NCBI GenBank assembly: GCA_007123985.1
Contig: SLGA01000150.1
Span: 1 to 11,339, forward strand
Length of the DNA stretch: 11,339 bases
Reading direction: 5' to 3'
Origin: Balneolaceae bacterium
GTDB taxonomy: Bacteria; Bacteroidota; Rhodothermia; Balneolales; Balneolaceae
This document shows, piece by piece, positions 1 through 5,372 of this stretch. Below the pieces are notes generated by a model. The model made no database searches. It was not told where the DNA came from and saw only the letters and a list, made by a program, of their open reading frames with translations. The position numbers were made by a program, and so were the translations under genes. The stretch's first letter is position 1; each line of letters starts with the position of its first letter.

Positions 1-309
1 AACTGTAAAATCCATTTGCTCAATAGGCTCACCACCCAAACCCCTTTGCTGAATGGTACTCTGAGTTGCGTCTCCGCGGTCGATGGCAAAGTTGGCCAAT
101 ACACTTAAACTAAGAAATAGTGTAGCAAGCACAGCTGTAGTTTTTGATAAAAGATCGGCTGTTCTGCGCGCACCCATAGAAGCGCCACCCGCCATACCGG
201 CTGCCAAACCACCGGAAAGTCCCTCTTTTTGTCCGGGTTGTAGCAGCACTACTACAATAAGTAAAATGCAGATTAATGTGATGAAAGAAATAATAATTCC
301 GTAAAGCAT
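1..309 (-). CDS. secG: SecG, preprotein translocase subunit (3' end cut by window)
   Basis: SecG is the small accessory subunit of the SecYEG inner-membrane protein-export channel and helps SecA-driven translocation. The visible 103 codons begin at an ATG at 309 and run off the left edge with no stop. Residues 4-23 form a first hydrophobic membrane segment. They are followed by LLQPGQKEG and a Gly-rich stretch (residues 30-48, ending SMGARR), then a second membrane segment (about 56-75) beginning LLSKTTAVLATLF. This order (helix, LLQ..G, Gly-rich loop, G.R...LL.KTTA.LA..F, helix) is the family signature. A short polar tail follows, which is common in Bacteroidota-type SecG. No clear Shine-Dalgarno sequence precedes the start. 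The next gene upstream on the same strand is the SRAP-fold gene, 127 bp away. The identification is secure; only the C-terminus is unknown. Confidence 0.9.
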   Translation of the reverse strand, partial: MLYGIIISFITLICILLIVVVLLQPGQKEGLSGGLAAGMAGGASMGARRTADLLSKTTAVLATLFLSLSVLANFAIDRGDATQSTIQQRGLGGEPIEQMDFTV

Positions 310-436
310 AATTTTTTGATCTGATCTATCGATTTATTGCAAAGAGAATAAAAATATCACTATTTCAGCTTTAAAAAAAGCAGTAAGATTATAACGATGC
401 ATTCTCTGAATATTGCCGCAGAATAGTGGCATTTTT

Positions 437-1069
437 CTACTTCGGGATAGGCTGTATAAGTTTGGGGTCGTTGTTCTTCAGGTCATTTACTTTTTTACTC
501 ACTTTCAGTACTGAAAGGTCCGTTAGTTTGTATAAATCTTCTGAATTTTTTAAAAGTTCATCCATACTGATTTTTTTATCGAGCCAGCTATCAGAAAGTG
601 CTCGGTTTAGCAACAGAGGCATATGCTCTGTCATCGGCTGAATCAACGTGTTGGAATCAGCAGTTACCAGTGTTACAATTTCATTTTCATAATCATACAA
701 ACCTGCAACCGCCATTACACTATCATTCAGCATTCGTACAAAAAATGGTTGCTTATTCGGGTCGTCTTTTTTCCAGATATAAAAACCACTCAGAGCAACC
801 ACACATCGTTTAGTTTTTTTTGATCTTAAAAAAGCTTTTAATTCTTCGTTGTACACAGTAAGATTCTTCTGATCTGAATCAGTTGTTTTTCCCCAGCGTA
901 CACGCTGTATTTCTGTATTTTCAGTTTCTTCGTTCAGTAAAATTACCGGCAACTGGGTGCCCGCAGCCATGTTGTAGGATGGTTCAAAGATCACCTCTTT
1001 TTTTGTCTTCAACCCGAAGTAGGCTTCTACCTCATCTTTGTCTGCAAAAAATGCTACTCTGTTAACCAT
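437..1069 (-). CDS. SRAP (YedK/HMCES)-fold protein lacking the catalytic residues
   Basis: A 210-residue protein of the SOS-response-associated peptidase (SRAP) family. Active members crosslink abasic sites in single-stranded DNA through Cys2. The fold is recognisable by the N-terminal M-x-x-R, SYNMAAGTQLPVIL (31-44; YedK YNVAPGT), VRWG (57-60), RCVVALSGFYIWKK (88-101; YedK ADGWFEWKK), KQPFF (106-110), VTADSN (135-140) and the C-terminal VNDLKNNDPKLIQPI. Catalytic positions are changed. Position 2 is Val instead of Cys, the NAR motif reads N69-L-T (Arg lost), the active-site Glu (E105 in E. coli YedK) is Ile98, and the His (H160) is Thr147, with a His two residues on. The ATG at 1069 is the only usable start, because an in-frame stop lies at 1091-1093 with no ATG or GTG between. 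Length is normal and the frame is intact. Family membership is certain, loss of classic chemistry is very likely, and function is unknown. Confidence 0.88.
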   Translation of the reverse strand: MVNRVAFFADKDEVEAYFGLKTKKEVIFEPSYNMAAGTQLPVILLNEETENTEIQRVRWGKTTDSDQKNLTVYNEELKAFLRSKKTKRCVVALSGFYIWKKDDPNKQPFFVRMLNDSVMAVAGLYDYENEIVTLVTADSNTLIQPMTEHMPLLLNRALSDSWLDKKISMDELLKNSEDLYKLTDLSVLKVSKKVNDLKNNDPKLIQPIPK

Positions 1070-1109
1070 GTTTTGAACTCTTAATTTGGTTTATCTGCTT
1101 TTGTTCGTT

Positions 1110-1137
1110 TTAATAAACAGTTTTGCAACGATCTCAA
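1110..1137 (-). promoter_or_regulatory. Candidate sigma70-like promoter for the SRAP-fold gene
   Basis: Read on the minus strand there is TTGAGA, a 16-nt spacer, then TATTAA. The -10-like box ends about 40 nt before the ATG of the SRAP-fold gene. The spacing is acceptable and the region is an AT-rich divergent intergenic stretch of 114 bp. The match is only by eye, and such boxes occur by chance in AT-rich DNA. A perfect 10-bp palindrome, TTCAATTGAA (1144-1153), lies beside it and could be an operator shared with the divergent protease gene, but nothing proves this. Confidence 0.22.
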
Positions 1138-1183
1138 TTTCATTTCAATTGAACCCATTAAATTAAAATATACCACTTATACC

Positions 1184-2050
1184 GTGAAATCCATTTTTTA
1201 CAATTCTGCCGAACACCGTATTCGTGCTTTTTGGAGGATTTTAATGGTCACCGCAACCATCATTTCACTATTTGCAATATGGGCTTCCATCATAAATCAT
1301 TTCATCTGGATGATGGCCGGCCTTGCACTTATAACCCTCATTGTAATTTCACTTGCCTGTAATTTTCTCGATAACCGGCCTTTTCGTGATATGGGATTTT
1401 CACTGAACTCACGCTGGTTGAAAGATTTTGGTGCCGGCATTCTGATAGCCGCCATTGTCATGAGTTTGATCACTTTTATATTGTGGATGTTTGGATTCCT
1501 TCATATTACAGCCAATTCGAATGCCTCATTGAATGCTGATTTTATCCGAGCAGTTACCGGATTACTCATTCTCATGATTACAGTGAGTGTTTGGGAAGAG
1601 ATTTATTTCAGGGGTTATCTCATAAAAAATCTTCAGGAAGGCTTTACATCTAAAAAGTCAAAATCCCTTTACCCAATCATTTCAGCTGTTCTCATATCAT
1701 CAATTTTATTTGGGATTGCACATACAAGTAACCCAAACTCCACACTTCTTTCATTTATAAATATTACAGTTGCGGGGATTGTTCTGGCATATCCTTATAT
1801 TTATAGCAAAAGCATGTCCATTTCTGTTGGATTACACCTTTCATGGAATTATTTTCAAGGTGTTGTATATGGCATGCCGGTAAGCGGGTTGGCTCTGGAA
1901 ACGTCTTTTTTTCGAGCATCAATAACAGATCCCCAATTTCTTACCGGAGGGCAATTTGGCCCGGAAGGCGGTGCTTTTGGCTTTTTAGGCCTGTTGGTAA
2001 TGGCACTGTTTTGCAGTATTTACCTGCATTATATTCGTGAAGTGAAGTAA
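1184..2050 (+). CDS. CPBP-family intramembrane metalloprotease (CAAX/Abi type)
   Basis: A 288-residue polytopic membrane protein of the CPBP family (type II CAAX prenyl protease/bacteriocin-processing fold). The three zinc-site motifs are present: EExxxR as W-E138-E139-IYF-R143-GYL, FxxxH as F176-GIA-H180, and HxxxN as H218-LSW-N222. About seven or eight hydrophobic segments are visible (roughly 20-36, 41-60, 84-104, 122-137, 163-180, 190-207, 211-225 and 262-282). The N-terminus FYNSAEHRIRAFWRIL resembles other Bacteroidota CPBP proteins, whose start often reads 'n..g.lR..wRi'. The start is GTG at 1184 and no in-frame ATG gives the same conserved N-terminus. The protein should be catalytically active; substrates in this family are mostly unknown, and roles in bacteriocin self-immunity or surface-protein processing are only possibilities. 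It is divergent from the SRAP-fold gene and stands alone upstream of the helicase-like gene. Confidence 0.87.
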   Translation: MKSIFYNSAEHRIRAFWRILMVTATIISLFAIWASIINHFIWMMAGLALITLIVISLACNFLDNRPFRDMGFSLNSRWLKDFGAGILIAAIVMSLITFILWMFGFLHITANSNASLNADFIRAVTGLLILMITVSVWEEIYFRGYLIKNLQEGFTSKKSKSLYPIISAVLISSILFGIAHTSNPNSTLLSFINITVAGIVLAYPYIYSKSMSISVGLHLSWNYFQGVVYGMPVSGLALETSFFRASITDPQFLTGGQFGPEGGAFGFLGLLVMALFCSIYLHYIREVK

Positions 2051-2055
2051 GCTTC

Positions 2056-2075
2056 GTTCATTGACATTAATGAAC
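2056..2075. other. Perfect inverted repeat downstream of the CPBP gene
   Basis: GTTCATT (2056-2062) and AATGAAC (2069-2075) are exact inverted repeats around a 6-nt loop, starting 6 nt after the protease stop codon. The position suits a transcript-end hairpin, but no T-run follows on the plus strand, so it is not a convincing intrinsic terminator. The rest of the 177-bp gap to 2227 holds a second weak dyad (ACCGG/CCGGT around 2150) and no gene that I can see. Confidence 0.3.
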
Positions 2076-2213
2076 ATACATTGGCAGAATAGTGAGGTTC
2101 AATGAAGATTTAGATCCATTTTTTGTGGAATTATAAATCATGATACCGGCGTAAACTTACCGGTTACACTTGCAATTCTGTCCGTTTTAATTGAAATATT
2201 GACCTTAAAAATT

Positions 2214-2220
2214 GAAGAGG
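2214..2220 (+). promoter_or_regulatory. Ribosome binding site supporting a TTG start
   Basis: GAAGAGG lies 7 nt upstream of the TTG at 2228. It is one of the few clear purine-rich ribosome binding sites in this window. It supports TTG as the real start, because the frame then begins directly with the helicase Q-motif region (MSFNQFRL). Confidence 0.5.
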
Positions 2221-2227
2221 TAAACCA

Positions 2228-3637
2228 TTGTCGTTTAATCAGTTTCGACTACGTTCCGATATTTTGAAGGGGTTGAAAGATGTAAAAATTGAAAGCCCCT
2301 CACCTTTGCAAAAGAAAATTTTTAAAGCCGTACAAGAGAAAAAAGACCTTGTAATTAATACCACAATCGAGGATAAGCCTGAAGTTGGATATCTTATTTC
2401 TTTATTGAATGAGATATCCCAATCAGAACGAAGGCAGGGCACCCGCGCAATTATACTTGCAGGTAATAAAGAACGCGCTAAACATCTCGATGAGTGGATC
2501 TGGGCTATCGGCTATCATTCATCTATCGAAAGTGCCTGTTTTACTGAAGATGGAAACGAGAAAGAGCAAAAGACCGCACTTTCAGCCGGACCTGTTGTAA
2601 TTGTTGCCACACCCGCACGCCTTGCACATCTTCTGGAAGAGAACAGATTGATTTTCAGAGAGGTTCAACAACTAATTGTTGATCAGGCCGAAATGATTTC
2701 AGACTGGCAGCAGATCGAGGTTATTTCAAAACGAGTAATCGGAAAATGCCAGCGCATCTTTACGGCCGCGAAAGACAGCAAAGAGCTTCGTGATGCAGAA
2801 AAACAGATCCTCCAGGATCCGGAACTGGTTACACTTGCTAAAAAACCGGCATCAGATGCAGAACTGCCTGAGAAGAATGTGCCTGAAAAAACGGAGGAAA
2901 AAATCCCGGAAGTACCTAAAAATCTTACGCAGTACTATATCAACGTGCCACCGCGATCTAAAATCACCACCCTTTTGGCTCATCTTGACAATACCAAGAC
3001 CGATTCCGTTGTGATATTCGCGGCATCAACCAAAACTGCCGATCGCCTCTACAAGATTCTTCGCAAAAACAACAAACGCGCCGTCAGTTTACACGAAAAG
3101 CTAGACGAAAAAACCTTTACCGAGCGATTTGAAAGATTTACTTCCGGCAATGTACAGCATCTCCTTGCTGGGGATTTGTCGGCAGCTAAACTTCCCCTTA
3201 AGGAGGCAACACAAGTAATCAACTACGATGTGCCGGAGGATGTAAATGAATATAAACTACGTGCCGACCTTGTTGGTGACGGTAAAGCCACCCGTATAAC
3301 TAGCCTGGTATCGAAGCAGGATCGAAGTGATATCAACACAATTTGTGATTCGCTGGGGTATGCCCCTGAAGAGTTGCCTCTCCCAACCAAAGTGAAAGAG
3401 AAGATTTCACCCAACAACGACAAACCGAAAAAAAGTACGGCTAAACGTGGAAAACGAAGTGGCGGTCGCTCAAACAGTCGCTCAAAATCTACAAAACAAA
3501 AGCGCGGTAAAGGCCATAAGAACAAACAGACTTTGAAGGAGTTGCCACGCCCAACCTTCGATCAGCTTGAGGGCGGGCGAACCGGTAAAAAGAAAAAGAA
3601 AGGTTTCCTGGGCTTCATCAAAAATCTTTTTGAATAG
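2228..3637 (+). CDS. DEAD-box RNA helicase-like protein with all ATPase motifs degenerate
   Basis: A 469-residue protein with the two-domain architecture of RhlE-type DEAD-box helicases. The scaffold is kept: F6, a Q-motif-like PSPLQ (24-28), VIVATPARL (124-132; TPGR motif), IVDQAEMISDW (150-160; motif II), VVIFAAST (261-268; motif IV), VINYDVPEDVNEY (330-342; family VINYDLP...Y). Catalytic motifs are lost. The 21-residue stretch 40-60 aligns gap-free with DVL..A.TGSGKT..F..PLL, but EDKPE (48-52) replaces GSGKT, putting Pro51 at the Walker A lysine. DEAD is DQAE (152-155), SAT is TAA (179-181), motif V TDxAxRGxD is GDLSAAKLP (315-323), and HRIGRTGR is LRADLVGD (344-351). A Lys/Glu-rich linker (206-231) joins the lobes. 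A strongly basic Gly/Ser/Lys/Arg tail (390-435 and 451-458) ends in a short hydrophobic GFLGFIKNLF. It starts at TTG with a good ribosome binding site. ATP-dependent unwinding is unlikely; an RNA-binding or scaffolding role (for example in ribosome assembly) is inference. Confidence 0.85.
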   Translation: MSFNQFRLRSDILKGLKDVKIESPSPLQKKIFKAVQEKKDLVINTTIEDKPEVGYLISLLNEISQSERRQGTRAIILAGNKERAKHLDEWIWAIGYHSSIESACFTEDGNEKEQKTALSAGPVVIVATPARLAHLLEENRLIFREVQQLIVDQAEMISDWQQIEVISKRVIGKCQRIFTAAKDSKELRDAEKQILQDPELVTLAKKPASDAELPEKNVPEKTEEKIPEVPKNLTQYYINVPPRSKITTLLAHLDNTKTDSVVIFAASTKTADRLYKILRKNNKRAVSLHEKLDEKTFTERFERFTSGNVQHLLAGDLSAAKLPLKEATQVINYDVPEDVNEYKLRADLVGDGKATRITSLVSKQDRSDINTICDSLGYAPEELPLPTKVKEKISPNNDKPKKSTAKRGKRSGGRSNSRSKSTKQKRGKGHKNKQTLKELPRPTFDQLEGGRTGKKKKKGFLGFIKNLFE

Positions 3638-3644
3638 CAATTTC

Positions 3645-3678
3645 AGCCTTCAGGGAAACATATCTCTGAAGGCTTTTT
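3645..3678 (+). terminator. Intrinsic terminator of the helicase-like gene
   Basis: AGCCTTCAGGGA (3645-3656) pairs with TCTCTGAAGGCT (3663-3674) as a 12-bp stem with one G-U wobble and a 6-nt loop. The T-run begins in the stem's last base and continues to 3678. It lies 7 nt after the plus-strand stop codon. The hairpin also spans the stop and last codons of the convergent symporter gene, which ends at 3650. On the minus strand no T-run follows directly, so it should work mainly for plus-strand transcripts. Confidence 0.8.
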
Positions 3679-5140
3679 CTGTATCAGCACTCTTTCCGGT
3701 GAACAGGCTGACAAGCCAGGTGGCAGCCAATGCAGCGATAAAGCCTGGAATAAGTTCGTATAAAATATCCGTCAATCCCGGCATGTAATACCAGCCAATA
3801 GTAACCACTGTTCCTGTAATAAGTCCTGCAAAAATTCCGGCTCGTGTTGTACCCTTCCAGTACAATGCAAGAATGGAGGTTGGCCCGATAGATGCCCCAA
3901 GACCTGCCCACGCAAACAGTACCAGCCAAAACACTAACTCTTCTGCCCAAAAACCCACTAATAACGATATAACAACCAGCATAAAAACAACCAGCCGACT
4001 GTAGAAAACAAGGCGGCTTTGTGAAATTTCTTCATCTTTTCTGATGATCTTTTCATAAATATCACGAACCACACTTGACGCCGCAACAAGCAACTGCGAA
4101 TCGGCTGTTGACATGATAGCAGCAAAAATAGAGGCGAGCACAACGCCAAAAAGAACAGGATGCAGATGCTGTTGGGCAAGCACCGGAAACAAATTTTCGG
4201 TATCTGCTGCCGGCAGCATGTTCACATCCGGAAAATAAGCACGGCCTGCAAGCCCGATAAAAACAGCTCCCCATGCCATCAATACATTCCAGACAGTACC
4301 GATAATAGCAGCAACCCGAAGTTGTGCCGAATCATCGATAGACATATATCGGGCCAGAATATGTGGATTACCGGGAGATCCCAGACCAATACCCACAAAT
4401 CCAATTGCTGCACCAACCGAAATTGCAAAAGGATCTACAAACATATTATCCATGGCTGAGAGATGCTGTAACAACTCTGCTAATCCGCCGAAATTAGCAA
4501 TAGCAACAACCGGGAGAACCACGAGTGCTAAAATCATAAACATTGCCTGAAACATATCTGTTAGGCTAACCGCAAGAAAGCCACCTACAGTTGTATATGC
4601 AAGTACAATTAACGCTGTCAGTACAATACCTGTCTCAATCTGTAACCCAAAACCGGATGCAAATGCCTTTCCTCCCGCCACAAACTGCGCTGATATGTAA
4701 CCAATCATAAACACAAGAAAAATGGATACGATTGTGATTCGCAGTTTTCCATCATGATCGCCAAACCGTTCAGCAAAAAAATCGGGAATCGTGATGCAAT
4801 TACGTTTCCCCGTAAAATTTCTCAAGCGTTTAGCGTAGTAGAGAAAAAGAAAAATCTCCACCACTATATATCCAACTACAGCCCATATGGCCGAAGGCCC
4901 TCGTGCGTAAGCCATGCCTGTAACCCCCAGTAGAAGCCAGGCGCTTCTGCCGGATACCACCGCAGAAAGCGCAACCACAAAACGGTTCATTTTACGCCCG
5001 CCAATAAAGTATTCGGCAATCCCTTTGGATGAAAATCTGGTTGAATAGAGGCCTATTGCAATCAATAAAAGCAGATAGGCTGCAAATGCACCTATAGCAT
5101 ACGCATCGAATTCTACGGCTAAAACCGGTGAATCATCCAT
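3650..5140 (-). CDS. PutP-like sodium:solute symporter (SSS family)
   Basis: A cytoplasmic-membrane transporter of the SSS family, closest by eye to the sodium/proline symporter PutP, with about 13 membrane segments. From the chosen start it has 496 residues (E. coli PutP has 502). PutP-like blocks include YFIGGRKMNRFVVALSA, SAWLLLGVTGMAYARG, ITIPDFFAERF, TTVGGFLAVSLTDMFQA, NPHILARYM, AAIMSTADSQLLVAASS and WAGLGASIGP. The TM8 sodium-site residues A, S and T (A337, S340 and T341 in E. coli) are kept as A341, S344 and T345. PutP Asp55-Met56 is Gly64-Arg65 (SGRSAW), so the substrate and ion-site details may differ from true PutP. The start is uncertain: ATG at 5140 overlaps the upstream small ORF by 8 nt, ATG at 5155 adds five residues, and ATG at 5212 would add a Cys/Ser-rich, non-family N-terminus. 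Proline or a related small solute is the likely substrate, which is inference. Confidence 0.88.
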   Translation of the reverse strand: MDDSPVLAVEFDAYAIGAFAAYLLLLIAIGLYSTRFSSKGIAEYFIGGRKMNRFVVALSAVVSGRSAWLLLGVTGMAYARGPSAIWAVVGYIVVEIFLFLYYAKRLRNFTGKRNCITIPDFFAERFGDHDGKLRITIVSIFLVFMIGYISAQFVAGGKAFASGFGLQIETGIVLTALIVLAYTTVGGFLAVSLTDMFQAMFMILALVVLPVVAIANFGGLAELLQHLSAMDNMFVDPFAISVGAAIGFVGIGLGSPGNPHILARYMSIDDSAQLRVAAIIGTVWNVLMAWGAVFIGLAGRAYFPDVNMLPAADTENLFPVLAQQHLHPVLFGVVLASIFAAIMSTADSQLLVAASSVVRDIYEKIIRKDEEISQSRLVFYSRLVVFMLVVISLLVGFWAEELVFWLVLFAWAGLGASIGPTSILALYWKGTTRAGIFAGLITGTVVTIGWYYMPGLTDILYELIPGFIAALAATWLVSLFTGKSADTEKAFRDMFP

Positions 5141-5243
5141 TCTTCTTTGAACCATTTTTTGCGAGATAAACTGCAAGAAGTATGATGATGACCGGCACCA
5201 AGAACATGACAAATAAGAAAGAGAAGCTCATCGCCTGTTTCAT
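5133..5243 (-). CDS. Small single-pass membrane protein upstream of the symporter
   Basis: A 36-residue ORF from ATG at 5243 (or 32 residues from ATG at 5231). It has one strongly hydrophobic segment (about residues 6-28, SFSFLFVMFLVPVIIILLAV) and a short basic tail ending AKNGSKKNG, so the C-terminus should face the cytoplasm. Its last codons overlap the symporter start through ATGGATGA, an arrangement typical of translational coupling. A frame out of register with the symporter giving such a clean helix plus positive tail is unlikely to be chance, though the gene is short. Known precedents are small membrane partners of SSS carriers, such as YhdT encoded beside PanF. I do not recognise this protein as a member of a named family. 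A role in folding or regulating the symporter is inference. Confidence 0.5.
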   Translation of the reverse strand: MKQAMSFSFLFVMFLVPVIIILLAVYLAKNGSKKNG

Positions 5244-5372
5244 TTTAAATTTGATAACAAGTATCGGAAAGATCGGGTTAAATATGAAACCATGATTGGT
5301 ATTTTGCCGCCGAAGTCTATCCAATTTTTAGTAAAAAGTGTAAGGAATCGGCAGATTTTAGATCATACAGAT

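Noticed and set aside
83..304. Plus-strand 73-codon ORF at the left end
   Set aside because: The minus strand encodes an unmistakable SecG across the same bases; the plus-strand translation is its Pro/Ala-rich shadow.
2147..2166. ACCGG/CCGGT dyad upstream of the helicase-like gene
   Set aside because: Arms are only 5 bp with a 10-nt loop, and no T-run or conserved spacing is present, so it is indistinguishable from chance.
3223..3525. 100-codon minus-strand ORF inside the helicase-like gene
   Set aside because: It is antisense to a region of strong family resemblance, has an Arg/Phe/Leu-rich composition typical of reversed Lys/Ser codons, and shows no recognisable motif.
5141..5212. N-terminal extension of the symporter from ATG 5212
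   Set aside because: It would add Cys/Ser-rich residues not found in PutP-like proteins and is better explained as another frame of the small membrane ORF.
5251..5285. TTGATA...TTAAAT as a promoter for comEC
   Set aside because: The spacer is 21 nt or more, too long for a sigma70-type promoter, and no TAnnTTTG box is in place.
5292..5372. N-terminal extension of ComEC from ATG 5292
   Set aside because: The 27 extra residues do not resemble ComEC N-termini, which begin with the short FPF..YPALRL block found right after ATG 5373.
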